Of a DNA stretch of 64,000 nucleotides, positions 36,035 to 45,300 are shown piece after piece (positions within the stretch are counted from its first letter, which is position 1; every line of letters begins with the position of its first letter). The stretch comes from Polyangiaceae bacterium (GTDB taxonomy: Bacteria > Myxococcota_A > Polyangia > Polyangiales > Polyangiaceae), in the NCBI GenBank assembly GCA_013214025.1, contig JABSRN010000153.1, positions 48,239 through 112,238 on the forward strand, read 5' to 3'. The notes beneath the pieces were generated by a model. The model was given only the letters and a program-made list of their open reading frames with translations, did no database searches and had not been told where the DNA came from. The position numbers were made by a program, and so were the translations under genes.

Positions 36035-38211
36035 GGTTTGGCCAAATCCACCGTCTGATGACGGACGCCCTAGCCAGCCTGGGGCTGATGGCGCTGCTCA
36101 CATCTGGCAGGCTCAACGACTGGATCGCCGGCCCGATCGTTGTCGGCATGTTGGCGGCCATCACGCTTCCCGAGCGCTTTCTCAAGGACAACCGCCTGAC
36201 CCAATTCGCCATGGTGACGTCGGTAGTTTTACTGCTCGTGCAAATGCTTCGCCTGGGGAGCGGCACGGATATTCTCGAAGCGGCTGTCGAGTTCGCAGCC
36301 GCTCTACAAGTGATCCGGGTCCTGACTCGGGAAGGAGCCGCCCACGATCAACAAATCATCCTGCTGGCTCTTCTTCACCTCATCGCCGGAGCAGTTGTCG
36401 GCGGCGGCTTGGCCTATGGCGCGTGTTTCCTCGCCTTCCTGGTGGTGGCGCCCGGCGCCCTCGTGCTCAGTCACTTGCGGCGCGAAGTCGAGGGCAATTA
36501 CCAACAGGGAGCCCGAGACCGCACCGGGCTGCCCGTGGACGTGCCACGAATTCTGCGTAGTCGCCGCGTAGTGAGCCGCCAGCTCTTGGTGTTCACCTGC
36601 TCGCTCTCGATTCCAATCTTCCTTTTCACAGCCCTGCTGTTCGTCTTGTTCCCCCGGGTCGGCCTGTCCCTTTTTCTGATCAACCCCGGCGCGGGCACAC
36701 GGGTCGTCGGATTCGCCGAAGAGGTCAATCTCGGCAGGGTGGGCACTATCCGATCGGATCCGACCATCGTCATGCGTGTGTTTCCAGCAACTGTGCCGAG
36801 CCCGGCCCCCCAACGTCTGGGGCTGTACCTCGCGGGAGCCAAATTCGACGAATACGACGGGAGGGCCTGGCGCCGAACACAGTCCGGCCGCCAACTCGCC
36901 GACCAAGTCGCCGGAAGCTTCCGACTCGGCTTCCCCGTCGGCCAGCCCCAAAAGAATCGGATGCGTATCGATCTTGAGCCGATCTCCCCGCAGGTCCTCT
37001 TCCTGCCGGAGCAAGTGCTCACCTTCACCCTCCACCAGCCGGACAGCGCACTGCCGGACCACCGCGAGCCCGGCATCTTCGTCGACGGCGAGGAGATCTA
37101 CTCCTACGAGGGTGGCGATGGGCAAGGGCTCCGATACTTCGTGCAACAGGCGGATCTCATGGGTCGGCGCCCCTTGCACCCCGTGCCGGCCCACCGCCAC
37201 CGCTATCTAGGTCTGCCGCCTAAGCTATCGGACAAGGTGGCGGCCCTCGCCCGTCGCTGGGCCCCCGAGGGCCTCGCTCCCTTCGAAGCGGCTCGAGCCA
37301 TCGAACGCCGGCTTCGCATCGACTACACCTACGACTTGAGTTCTCCCTCCGGCTCAAGTGCCAACCCGCTCGAGCATTTCCTCTTCGAGTCCAAACGCGG
37401 TCACTGCGAGTACTACTCCACGGCCATGGCCATGATGCTGCGCACCCTCGACATTCCGTCACGCAACGTCACCGGATTTGTGGGCGGTACCTACAACCGA
37501 TTCGGCGAGTTCTACGCCGTGCGGCAGGCGGACGCCCATTCCTGGGTCGAGGCACTATTGCCCAAGCGGGGCTGGGTGCGCTTCGATCCGACGCCGCCTG
37601 CTGGCGCCTTACCCGATGCCCATCCCGGCGCGATCTCCACGATCCGCGAAATGCTTGAGGCCCTGAGTCAACGTTGGGACCGCCACGTCGTCGGATACGA
37701 TCTGAACCAACAGGTGTCGCTCTGGCGCGACATCGTTCGCAAGTACCGGGGCTTCCAACCGAAGAGCTCCTCGCGCTCTGGCGCCACCCCGTCCCCCAAG
37801 CGGATCGGCCTCGCCTTGTTCGGTGTGCTCTTGCTAGGGGGAAGCCTGTACCTCTACTACCGGACGCGAACGAAGCGCGATGAGGACGACAACCCACCGG
37901 ACGCTGAAACCGTGGCCCGCCTCCAGGCCGCCGCTCTGTATCAAAAACTTGAGCTGGTGATGGCCAAGCGCGGTATCCCGCGGGCTGTCGGCATTCCCCC
38001 CTGGCGCCACGCATCCTCCATCGCCGATGCCGACCACCCGGACGCCGAAGAGGTACTCGAACTGACCGAGCGATACCTCACGGCAAGGTTCGGAGGCGCT
38101 CCTTTGGACGAAGAACAACAGCGCGACTATTTGAGCCGCGTCCGACGGTTGCAGTCTGCCGACCAAAACCACCCGCCCGCCTCAGAGCCGAGTCCACTGT
38201 CCGCAACCTAG
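36031..38211 (+). CDS. TgpA-type membrane transglutaminase-like protein
   Basis: A 726-residue protein: about five or six N-terminal transmembrane helices (to about residue 210), a DUF3488-like extracytoplasmic region, a transglutaminase-like domain, a further helix at about 592-610 (IGLALFGVLLLGGSLYLYY) and a DUF4129-like C-terminal tail. The papain-like triad is intact: C459 (GHCEYYST), H503 (DAHSWVE), D519 (FDPTPP). Probably a periplasmic protease or acyltransferase acting with the MoxR-DUF58 pair. Substrate unknown. Confidence 0.93.
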   Translation: MRFGQIHRLMTDALASLGLMALLTSGRLNDWIAGPIVVGMLAAITLPERFLKDNRLTQFAMVTSVVLLLVQMLRLGSGTDILEAAVEFAAALQVIRVLTREGAAHDQQIILLALLHLIAGAVVGGGLAYGACFLAFLVVAPGALVLSHLRREVEGNYQQGARDRTGLPVDVPRILRSRRVVSRQLLVFTCSLSIPIFLFTALLFVLFPRVGLSLFLINPGAGTRVVGFAEEVNLGRVGTIRSDPTIVMRVFPATVPSPAPQRLGLYLAGAKFDEYDGRAWRRTQSGRQLADQVAGSFRLGFPVGQPQKNRMRIDLEPISPQVLFLPEQVLTFTLHQPDSALPDHREPGIFVDGEEIYSYEGGDGQGLRYFVQQADLMGRRPLHPVPAHRHRYLGLPPKLSDKVAALARRWAPEGLAPFEAARAIERRLRIDYTYDLSSPSGSSANPLEHFLFESKRGHCEYYSTAMAMMLRTLDIPSRNVTGFVGGTYNRFGEFYAVRQADAHSWVEALLPKRGWVRFDPTPPAGALPDAHPGAISTIREMLEALSQRWDRHVVGYDLNQQVSLWRDIVRKYRGFQPKSSSRSGATPSPKRIGLALFGVLLLGGSLYLYYRTRTKRDEDDNPPDAETVARLQAAALYQKLELVMAKRGIPRAVGIPPWRHASSIADADHPDAEEVLELTERYLTARFGGAPLDEEQQRDYLSRVRRLQSADQNHPPASEPSPLSAT

Positions 38212-38243
38212 GGCACGCACCCCAGATCGCCGGGATCTAAATT

Positions 38244-38747
38244 CTAGGCTGCGACGGCACGCTCAGCACCAAACACGACGGAGACGCGAGAGCTGGCCCC
38301 CACCGCTTGGTGAGCGAGGCAAAGGGCGCGGTCAGGACGAGAACGAAGACCGTCAAACTCCAAATCTGCCCGGCCAACTTCTAGCCACGCCACCACAACG
38401 GTTCCGGATACGTCATCGGCGTTGTCGCCGACAGAAACCAAGGACATCTGCACACCAGCAAGCAACTGCCGACGAGTGACCTCGCGTTGGCTCGAGCCGC
38501 GGGGGCGGGCATAACGCGAGGGAAGACCATCGACCAAATCTTCCTGCCGGTAGGACTGCACGATCAACCGAACGTGTTCGTCTGAGCTGAAATTGTCACC
38601 GGGCCACGCCAAGCGAACTCCCACAGTCACGCACCCGAGCGATTCGAGACCCACTGTGGTCGCGGCGATAAGGGACGTCCAAGAATCGTGACGCTGCCTA
38701 CCAGTGCGAATCTCTTTGGTTTTGTGAAGGGGCGGGGCGTTTAGCAT
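38244..38747 (-). CDS. Hypothetical protein
   Basis: A 167-residue protein without signal peptide or membrane helix. Composition and high G+C at third positions look coding. A central RRQLLAGVQMSLVSVGDNADDVSGTVVVAWLEVG segment resembles a small beta-barrel such as PilZ in rhythm only; the PilZ RxxxR and DxSxxG motifs are not clear. No obvious ribosome-binding site. It converges on the transglutaminase gene. Function unknown. Confidence 0.55.
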   Translation of the reverse strand: MLNAPPLHKTKEIRTGRQRHDSWTSLIAATTVGLESLGCVTVGVRLAWPGDNFSSDEHVRLIVQSYRQEDLVDGLPSRYARPRGSSQREVTRRQLLAGVQMSLVSVGDNADDVSGTVVVAWLEVGRADLEFDGLRSRPDRALCLAHQAVGASSRVSVVFGAERAVAA

Positions 38748-38927
38748 GGGGAACTCAGTTAGGGGTCAATGCGATGTCCTACACATAAGCACGATGCGTG
38801 CCATGTCCAGAGGGGGGGTGGGCGTTGCGTCTTTTCAACGCATTGGGATCTCTCCCACCCGGGTCACAGTCACCCCAGTGAGTGCATTTGGACTAGAGCT
38901 GTTACCCCCTCCACACAGGGGATTTGC

Positions 38928-40379
38928 TCACTCTCTGAGGATCGTTTGGGCGCGTCGAATGGCTTGTTTGCAAGAGGCTTCGACCACCCCAGCCAACGAG
39001 TTGCGTAAAAAAGGTCCGGCGATGACCGCGACATCTGTGCCACTCCCCACCACTGCGAGTGGGCCCAGAGTGCCACGGGCAACACATTCACTCGTCACCC
39101 CATCCGCCCGGCCGAACGCAACATTGTGCGCAGCCGACTGCGAAACGGGTGACGATCTGAGCTTCCGAGTGTTACGCCGCAGCGCCTCGCGAAACACCGT
39201 CAGTCCCCGAGCTGCAGCCGGCCCATCGTCCCAGCGAAGATGCCACGCCAGCAACCAGCGCTCTCCATCCCGAAATACCGCCAGCCGATCGCCGCCCCAG
39301 CCGCTAGCGGCCCGCCGGGCAACATCATGGGAATCCCACTGCTCAAAACAAAGGCGTAACCCCTGTTCGCCCACTACATCCCAATAAATGCGCCGAGAGA
39401 AAAACGCCGGAAGCTCCGGCAAACTTTCCGCGGGCTCCCGCCCCAACCATTTGTCCAAATGAAGCAGCTGCTCCGTCGTCTCTGGCGGGCGCGCCCAAAC
39501 TTCATCCACCGCCGTCCAGCCACCGCGCCTGCGAAGCTCCGCTACCAAGGCCAAGCCATCCCGGTAGGGCGCGAGCAAGGATCCCCACAGGATGCCAGGC
39601 ATCTCCGCCCCAGGCGGTGGCTCACTGACCAGCTGCAGGTGCTCCAACTGCCGCTCCCGATTCATGGCCATCACTTGCGTGGCGCCCAACTGGTGGTCCA
39701 ACATGAGCGAACTCGCACCGCCTTCTGCCAGCGCAAGCCGAGCACTGATGGCATCGCCTCGACCTTCCCGCCAATCCATAATTTGCGCCAAACCGAAGTT
39801 CTGATCTTGCAGGGCATGCACCAGCTCGTGCGCCAATGTGTTGCGCCGAGACACTCTGTCGAGATCCTGGCGCAACTTCATACTTCCCGAACGGGGATCG
39901 TACAGTCCCGCTAAATGTTCGCCGAGCAGCGACAACACGACCTGCCGATACTCGAAGTCCCGCTCCACCAGGCCCAATCCCACCAGGAAGGCCTCTTGTC
40001 CCATGATGAGCGCCTCCGGCATACCCTGCCGCATTTGACTCCGGGCCTCTCCCATCATCTGGGCCTGGCTCAACTGCACAAGCGGTACGCCACGTAGGAA
40101 TGCCAAGCCGCGCAAGCCTGCCACGCGGCGCAACATGGATGCCAGGCGGGGATCTGAAACGCTAACCGCGAGGTCGTCGACAAGAGTTGGATCGCGCTCT
40201 GGCTGCGGCGACTGCGTCGCTCGAGCCGCCGGGGCCGAGACTTCTGAGGGCGCCCCGCACGCGGCCAGCACTACCAGCCAGGCAGGAACGGCGGCCGCGA
40301 GGCGCGTCGCCAACGCGACTTCAGCCAGCGGCTGCCTCGCGCAACGCGCGAACCGCCACCGCACGGTCCTTTTGGCCAT
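38928..40379 (-). CDS. Lipoprotein with HExxH putative metallopeptidase motif
   Basis: A 483-residue predicted lipoprotein; signal region ends in LAAC (Cys 41). [12 protein letters not shown] at H184-H188 is a zinc-peptidase-type helix, with a plausible third ligand in [15 protein letters not shown] about 25 residues later. The rest is unassigned. The annotated GTG/ATG-type start at 40379 overlaps rpe by 59 bases and gives an over-long n-region; a TTG at 40313, just after the rpe stop, would give a normal signal peptide ([18 protein letters not shown]). Both belong to one minus-strand unit with rpe. Substrate unknown. Confidence 0.75.
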   Translation of the reverse strand: MAKRTVRWRFARCARQPLAEVALATRLAAAVPAWLVVLAACGAPSEVSAPAARATQSPQPERDPTLVDDLAVSVSDPRLASMLRRVAGLRGLAFLRGVPLVQLSQAQMMGEARSQMRQGMPEALIMGQEAFLVGLGLVERDFEYRQVVLSLLGEHLAGLYDPRSGSMKLRQDLDRVSRRNTLAHELVHALQDQNFGLAQIMDWREGRGDAISARLALAEGGASSLMLDHQLGATQVMAMNRERQLEHLQLVSEPPPGAEMPGILWGSLLAPYRDGLALVAELRRRGGWTAVDEVWARPPETTEQLLHLDKWLGREPAESLPELPAFFSRRIYWDVVGEQGLRLCFEQWDSHDVARRAASGWGGDRLAVFRDGERWLLAWHLRWDDGPAAARGLTVFREALRRNTRKLRSSPVSQSAAHNVAFGRADGVTSECVARGTLGPLAVVGSGTDVAVIAGPFLRNSLAGVVEASCKQAIRRAQTILRE

Positions 40380-40977
40380 AGACGGCGGATCCCGCCACCA
40401 CCACGCTAGCTCCCGCCTCCACTACAGCGCGCACAGTCTTCGGGGAAACTCCACCGTCCACCTCAAGCTCGATGTCGTAACCACTTTGATCGATCATTCT
40501 TCGCAGCGCCCGCAGTTTTGGCAACACATCGGGAATGAAGGCCTGACCCCCAAATCCTGGGTTCACGCTCATGACCAGAATCAGGTCTACGCGGTCCATG
40601 ACGTAACGCAACACGTCCTCGGGCGTGTGCGGATTGAGCACGACGCCGGCCTTCTTTCCCAACTCCCGGATCTGCACCAGGCCCCGTTGCAAATGAGTCA
40701 CCGCCTCCGCGTGAATGCTGATGATGTCCGCTCCCGCATTGGCGAAATCTTCCACATAGCGCTCGGGCTCCTCAATCATCAAGTGAACATCCAGCGGGAG
40801 CTTCGTGGCCGCACGGGCCACTTTCACGACCATCGGACCGAAGGTGATGTTCGGCACAAAATGCCCGTCCATCACGTCGAGATGAATCCAATCCACACCG
40901 GCGGCCTCCGCATCCGCGATCTCAGCCGTGAGATTTCCCATGTCGGCGCTCAAAATCGAGGGGGCGATACGCAGCAT
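40321..40977 (-). CDS. rpe: Ribulose-phosphate 3-epimerase
   Basis: Interconverts ribulose 5-phosphate and xylulose 5-phosphate. The 218-residue TIM barrel begins [13 protein letters not shown] and shows the metal-binding [38 protein letters not shown], the glycine-rich [15 protein letters not shown], and the C-terminal [10 protein letters not shown] and GSAVYG phosphate site. ATG 40977 is chosen; the longer frame to 41109 is not family-like. It is divergent from the GNAT gene. Confidence 0.96.
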   Translation of the reverse strand: MLRIAPSILSADMGNLTAEIADAEAAGVDWIHLDVMDGHFVPNITFGPMVVKVARAATKLPLDVHLMIEEPERYVEDFANAGADIISIHAEAVTHLQRGLVQIRELGKKAGVVLNPHTPEDVLRYVMDRVDLILVMSVNPGFGGQAFIPDVLPKLRALRRMIDQSGYDIELEVDGGVSPKTVRAVVEAGASVVVAGSAVYGQKDRAVAVRALREAAAG

Positions 40978-41237
40978 GGCCCCACGCTTACACGAGCCCC
41001 CGCCGCGCGCCAGCACGGAACAACTCAAGCGAAGACAACAGGGATTCGGTCGCGAGTCGAGCTGGGCACCTGCCACGAACGGCCTGCCCCAGGCCTCCAA
41101 GCTGCCCAACGCGGCACAATCGGTCCCCCGAACATCAGCCGGCGATTCACATGGCGGGCCCTGCTTGGGGAGCGTACTATGCCGGCGGCGGACGGCACTT
41201 TCGCGCGAACACCCGACACAACCGTCCGATACTCATC

Positions 41238-41678
41238 ATGCTTACACGCCCCCTAGGCAAGCTGGATTACGCTCACATCGTCCAGGTCATCGATCGCTGG
41301 TGGGGCGGACCCACCAGCTCACTCGCTCACCCCTTGTTCTTTTACGAGCTCGGCGCACTCGCTCGGGTGGTCGAAGTGGACGGTGTGCTCGTCGGATTCT
41401 TGTTCGGCTTCATTTGCCCCGCCGACGCCCAGACCGGCTACGTGCACCTCGTCGGCATCCATCCAGATTTTCGCCGCCGGGGTGTGGGCCGAGTGTTGTA
41501 CCAAGCCTTCGAAGAAGAGTGTCGCTCCAAAGGCTGCACCCTGCTCAAGGCGATCACCAACACCGGTAACGACGGGTCCCGCGCCTTTCATCAGGCGACA
41601 GGCTGGGACGCGAGCATCGTGGAAGACTACGCGGGTCCCGCTCGGCCGCGTGTAGTCTTCCAAAAACGCTTGGACTAG
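41238..41678 (+). CDS. GNAT-family N-acetyltransferase
   Basis: A 146-residue acetyltransferase; ATG 41238 fits the fold better than the upstream frame from 41151. The acetyl-CoA-binding motif is clear: VHLVGIHPDFRRRGVGRVLYQAFEEECRSKG, followed by the SRAFHQATGW motif B. Substrate cannot be predicted. The next gene, a cyclic-nucleotide-binding protein, starts 8 bases downstream, so the two are probably cotranscribed. Confidence 0.9.
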   Translation: MLTRPLGKLDYAHIVQVIDRWWGGPTSSLAHPLFFYELGALARVVEVDGVLVGFLFGFICPADAQTGYVHLVGIHPDFRRRGVGRVLYQAFEEECRSKGCTLLKAITNTGNDGSRAFHQATGWDASIVEDYAGPARPRVVFQKRLD

Positions 41679-41686
41679 GACTTTTC

Positions 41687-42199
41687 GTGGCCGAGAAAAA
41701 CGATTCCCAAGAGTCCACCGCGCGGCCCACGGTTGCCCAGCTCCGCAACGTGGGCCTGTTCGGCGCCGTGAACGATGAGGCCCTGCAGTTTCTGATCGAA
41801 AGACTACCGATCCGTTCCCTGGACACGGGAGATGAAGTATTCGTCGAAGGGGACGACGGTCGCGAAATGTTTCTCGTACTTGCCGGAGAAGCCGAGGTAC
41901 GCAAATCCACGCCGTCGGGCACCGGCGGCCGAATCGCCACGTTGGGCGCGGGAGACTGGTTCGGCGAAATGAGCGTCCTGGACATCCAGCCGCGCTCTGC
42001 CACCGTTCGCGTCCTGTCTCCAGCGCAGCTTCTGTGCCTGCACGCCCGCGATCTCGAAGCCTTGTATCGACACGATCTGAAGGCGTACGTCCTCGTGATC
42101 CAGAACCTAGCCCGTGAGCTCAGTCGCCGGCTGCGGGTCGCCGACGGTTTAATGGCAAGTCTGGCAAGCGGTCTGGATAGCGACATGGGCCCTCATTAG
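41687..42199 (+). CDS. Cyclic nucleotide-binding (cNMP) domain protein
   Basis: A 170-residue single-domain CRP-like sensor without a DNA-binding domain. The beta-roll and phosphate-binding cassette are seen: LFGAVNDEALQFLIERLPIRSLDTGDEVFVEGDDG, then GAGDWFGEMSVLDIQPRSATVR. The FGEMS...RSAT cassette retains the Glu and Arg needed for cAMP/cGMP-type ligands. GTG start at 41687. A cotranscribed GNAT gene raises the possibility of cNMP-controlled acetylation in trans, known in other bacteria as a fused protein (inference). Confidence 0.9.
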   Translation: MAEKNDSQESTARPTVAQLRNVGLFGAVNDEALQFLIERLPIRSLDTGDEVFVEGDDGREMFLVLAGEAEVRKSTPSGTGGRIATLGAGDWFGEMSVLDIQPRSATVRVLSPAQLLCLHARDLEALYRHDLKAYVLVIQNLARELSRRLRVADGLMASLASGLDSDMGPH

Positions 42200-42306
42200 C
42201 AGCGCCGCCTCCCGAGTCGCCAGCCAAGGCGCCGAAAGAATCGGTGATGCCGCCAGGCGATCTGATGCCTCATCGCCCAGCATTGTACCTACCCCACTGC
42301 CGTGCG

Positions 42307-42346
42307 GCACCGTGCCAACCTGCGCCGCACCGTGCCAACCTGCGCC
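42307..42346. repeat. Perfect 20-bp tandem duplication
   Basis: GCACCGTGCCAACCTGCGCC occurs twice head to tail (42307-42326, 42327-42346) in the gap between the cNMP gene and the broken lipoprotein gene. No function seen; one of several short tandem duplications in the window. Confidence 0.9.
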
Positions 42347-42401
42347 GGTCGAGGGTCCGCGTATAGTTGCGCGGAAACGCACGCACAGAATATTTTTAGC
42401 A

Positions 42402-42753
42402 CTATTGGCACATATTGACACAGTCCGCGACAGTTGTGTCAGCCTGAGTCAGGCCCTGCCTCGTCACCGCAACACCCGACGCCTCGTCACCGCAACCGCC
42501 ATCTGGCTCGGGACAGCCGATCCCCCCGTCGCCGCTGCCTGCAGTATCAGGATCCTCAGGTGGGGGGCCGGTGCCGCCGTCCGAAACCCTATCATCGACT
42601 CCTTCGAAGCCGCTAGCCCCGGCGTCCGCAAAGCCATTCCCAGCCATTCCCAGCCATTCCGGGAGGCACGGGCTGAGGGTTCAGTCCACAGGCCGTGCTC
42701 AGAATGGCTGCGAGAAGAGCCGTAGGCCCGAATCGTCAGAGGCAAGACCGCAT
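42402..42753 (-). pseudogene. Broken lipoprotein gene (nonsense codon plus 10-bp expansion frameshift)
   Basis: A paralogue of the adjacent lipoprotein gene, now disrupted. ATG 42753 overlaps the upstream gene's stop as TGATG. Reading from it gives MRSCL, a TGA stop at 42738-42736, then RFGPTALLAAILSTACGLNPQP, a lipoprotein signal peptide sharing CGLNPxP with the neighbour. The frame is then lost in three tandem copies of a 10-bp unit (42632-42660); removing one copy rejoins it to an open frame ending at 42402 (GFADAGASGFEG ... ADCVNMCQ). Two independent lesions make this a pseudogene unless sequencing errors are involved. Confidence 0.72.
42632..42660. repeat. 10-bp tandem repeat, three copies
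   Basis: AGCCATTCCC at 42632-42641 and 42642-42651, then AGCCATTCC at 42652-42660. Each extra copy shifts the reading frame of the lipoprotein pseudogene by one base, so this repeat is the apparent cause of one lesion. Confidence 0.88.
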
Positions 42754-43118
42754 CAATCCACCACCGCATCGAACGATCCATCGGGCAGCGTCTGAGCGTC
42801 CCCAGCCTCTTTTCCTCCATCTTGTCCGGCACTTGCATCGGCACCGGAATCACTAGCTCCCCAATGCAGCCCAGACCCGGTGCCTCCGTCAGCGAGAGCA
42901 ATCGGCTCGCGTGCGCCCCCGGAGCCGCCTGCATTGGCTTCGCTAGCAGCGCCTCCATTACCGGTCGGCAACCCCGTGTTGTCGCCGTAGTCAATTGCCG
43001 TTTCCGAGTCCACGCTGGGATCTTCGGGGCGGGGATTGAGCCCACAACCGGTTGCTGTGCACAAGGCCGCGGTCACGGCCATCAGTCGGGCAAGTTGGGA
43101 CAGCTTAGGGAAAATCAT
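42753..43118 (-). CDS. Small low-complexity lipoprotein
   Basis: A 121-residue predicted lipoprotein: signal peptide MIFPKLSQLARLMAVTAAL, lipobox TATGC (Cys 25), then CGLNPRP and an extended Gly/Ala/Asp/Ser-rich region without obvious fold. This composition is typical of myxobacterial surface lipoproteins. Its stop overlaps the start of the degenerate paralogue (TGATG), so the pair arose by tandem duplication and were probably coupled. It lies 109 bases downstream of tyrA. Confidence 0.68.
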   Translation of the reverse strand: MIFPKLSQLARLMAVTAALCTATGCGLNPRPEDPSVDSETAIDYGDNTGLPTGNGGAASEANAGGSGGAREPIALADGGTGSGLHWGASDSGADASAGQDGGKEAGDAQTLPDGSFDAVVD

Positions 43119-43227
43119 CGGTCACACCGGGGGGCTAGGTTGAGGGGAGCCCCGGTAGCTCCGCCCAGGGTGTTGCAACGACCTTGCCAACCGCCCCGAC
43201 GGCAGAAGTCGGCAAACGTCAGGCTCG

Positions 43228-44076
43228 CTACAGGTCCGACTCGGACATGCCCGCCGCCGCGAGAAGAGCCAAGACGGGCTCAAGATCCTCCCGCTCGAGG
43301 CCGTCCGCCACATCCGACAGTCGCGCGGAGAAACTTCGCAAAGCTGCGGCCACCTCGTCAGCATTGCTCGAAAAAATATCGCGCCACATGGCCTCGTTGG
43401 CACCGGCTCCCTGGGTACATCGTTCAAATGCGGGGCCACCAGTCGCCAACGCGCCCTGATCCTTGGCAAGAGTCAACAGAACGCTCGCCAGCACCTGGGG
43501 CGTATGGCTGGTCAGCGCTAAAGCCTTGTCGTGCTCGTCCGCAGACATCGACATCTCCACGGCTCCCAGTTGCTCGATCAACCACGACACCTTGCCATGG
43601 GCGTCCTTGTCCGACTGCTGTTCGCAAACAATCCAGCGACGACCCTCAAAGAGATCCGCCCGCGCCTCCGCGAGGCTACCGCCCGCTGCCCCCGCCATGG
43701 GGTGGCCGGCTACAAATCTCGAAGCCCGCGAACACGCGGCAACGGATTCCATTATTCTTCGTTTGGTAGATCCGCAGTCAGTAACGGCGTCCGCCGCCTG
43801 GAGAGCCTGCGGAATGAGCTCCACAATCACCCCGACCGGCGCGCACAACACACACAAATCCGACGCGTCCAGCGCCACCTGAAGCGCGCGCGGGTCCCGC
43901 ACGGACACCTGCGAATGGGTGTGACGCTTGGCTCCCTCAGCGTTCAATCGCTCCGGAAAATCGACGCCACATATTTCCGACTCGGGACTCCGAAGTCGGA
44001 GGCCCGCTGCAATCGACCCGCCGATCAGTCCGAGTCCAACGATGGTAATTTTCCGAGGAGGATTCGAATCGATCAT
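43228..44076 (-). CDS. tyrA: Prephenate dehydrogenase
   Basis: NAD(P)-dependent oxidative decarboxylation of prephenate (or arogenate) to the tyrosine precursor. The 282-residue protein has the dinucleotide motif IVGLGLIGGSIAAGL at 11-25, CAPVGVIVELI, TDCGSTKRRI, and the substrate-binding FVAGHPMAGAAGGSLAEARADLFEGR, followed by ALTSHTPQVLAS. There is no chorismate mutase or ACT domain. Its ATG overlaps the stop of the upstream DAHP-synthase-like gene (ATGA), so the two are coupled. Confidence 0.95.
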   Translation of the reverse strand: MIDSNPPRKITIVGLGLIGGSIAAGLRLRSPESEICGVDFPERLNAEGAKRHTHSQVSVRDPRALQVALDASDLCVLCAPVGVIVELIPQALQAADAVTDCGSTKRRIMESVAACSRASRFVAGHPMAGAAGGSLAEARADLFEGRRWIVCEQQSDKDAHGKVSWLIEQLGAVEMSMSADEHDKALALTSHTPQVLASVLLTLAKDQGALATGGPAFERCTQGAGANEAMWRDIFSSNADEVAAALRSFSARLSDVADGLEREDLEPVLALLAAAGMSESDL

Positions 44077-44951
44077 GCGTTCAGCGCGTCGCCCAAGGCG
44101 CGCAGCTTCTTAGCCAGATCCATCGCGGCTTCCCAGCTCAAGGTGGCGGCAAATCGCGAGCGTCCCGCTTCGGTGCCGACCCAGGCGCGCAATATCACTC
44201 CATCAGCGCCCGACGCGATCGCCGCACACGCCACCGGCTCCACCAAACTCACACGTTCTGCGATCGTCGGAACATCCACCACAATCGGCAAATGGGTACG
44301 ACGTTTGGCATTGGCGACCGCAGCCACGTCTAGAGTGCGGGCTCCACCGGGCACAGCACCACCGGTTTCCAACAATACAACCGCACTGCCACCACGCTGC
44401 AGCTCCTTTTCAGCCGAGCCCAGCCAAGCTTCGGTGCCCCAGCTTGGATCCCTTGCCACAAACAACGTCGGAAATTTCGCTTCGCTCGGAGAGACGTGAA
44501 GCGACAGACAGCTGAGGGCTCCGACCGCCTCAAACGCGATTCGATCCCGTGTCACGGCCGCATCAAAAGGGCGCCCGGCGGCGACCTCGTAAGGCAGCGA
44601 CGCGCTCGGCGGACCGTCCGTGCTGGGCTCAGGAACCTGCAACCCGATGGGTTCGACTGCGATCCACGGAGTGTTGCCACCAATGGTGCCCCACTCCCCG
44701 GACACAACGGTTGACCGGCGCCGGAAACGCCGGGACGCCAGACGATAAGGTTCTGTAATTTGCACGACTTGCAAGACCCCCTCAAATTCTTCGATGACTC
44801 CAACGTCATCATCCCCGACGGTGCCAACCACCCCCAATATGGTGTGATTTTCTCCACTGGAACGGTGGACCTCACAGCCGGTCCCCACCAGGAAACTCAT
44901 CACCGCGTCCGTCGCCGAATCCGGCGCCTCCCCCTCCATAACAACAATCAT
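44073..44951 (-). CDS. Degenerate DAHP synthase (AroF type I-beta-like) homologue
   Basis: A 292-residue protein; ATG 44951 is chosen because MIVVMEGE matches the start of the N-terminal ferredoxin-like regulatory domain of AroF-type DAHP synthases (to RLASRRFRRR, about residue 85). The barrel region follows the family only patchily: LDVAAVANAKRRTHLPIVVD and CAAIASGADGV are recognisable. The metal and substrate motifs are lost: PCSVE, RGGAFKPRTSPY and KRG are not found, CERGIRTFE reads as LETGGAVPGG, and DPSHATG reads as DVPTIAE. It is about 45 residues shorter than active enzymes. Coupled to tyrA by ATGA. Probably non-catalytic, perhaps a regulator of aromatic synthesis. Confidence 0.75.
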   Translation of the reverse strand: MIVVMEGEAPDSATDAVMSFLVGTGCEVHRSSGENHTILGVVGTVGDDDVGVIEEFEGVLQVVQITEPYRLASRRFRRRSTVVSGEWGTIGGNTPWIAVEPIGLQVPEPSTDGPPSASLPYEVAAGRPFDAAVTRDRIAFEAVGALSCLSLHVSPSEAKFPTLFVARDPSWGTEAWLGSAEKELQRGGSAVVLLETGGAVPGGARTLDVAAVANAKRRTHLPIVVDVPTIAERVSLVEPVACAAIASGADGVILRAWVGTEAGRSRFAATLSWEAAMDLAKKLRALGDALNA

Positions 44952-45300
44952 CGGACCGCTTAGGGTAGCAAAAGCAGCATGGCCTACCCAAGACAGTGGC
45001 CGGATATCGCGGGCTGAAACCCGCCGTGTGAGGAGGGATCCGGACATGATCCGAACAAATCGAGCAAAACCGGCCAGCATTCAACGCCCCGAGCCGTGAG
45101 CTCGCGGCCCTGGCCACCGGGCCCGCTTGGCCTGTCTCGGAAAAGCCACCCGGTCACACCGAGCCCCCCGTGAAACTTCACCGCCAGGCGGACACCTGCG
45201 GCGTCGAAACCGACTGTCCACCCAATGCCGGGCTGACCGGCTCCGGCCAAATCCAGCGCGACCCGGACTAGCGGCAGTGAAGCGACGCGAGTATCTTGAG
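44952..45300. other. Divergent intergenic region
   Basis: Lies between the DAHPS-like gene (minus) and the Ser/Thr kinase (plus); it should contain both promoters, but no consensus elements stand out. On the plus strand an AGGAGG at 45031-45036 precedes ATG 45046, opening a 17-codon frame ending at 45099, which could be a leader peptide; support is weak. Nothing else seen. Confidence 0.4.

Noticed and set aside
38822..38841. GCGTTG/CAACGC hairpin in the gap before the 38.2-38.7 kb gene
   Set aside because: Only a 6-bp stem with no T-tract on either strand; not enough to call a terminator.
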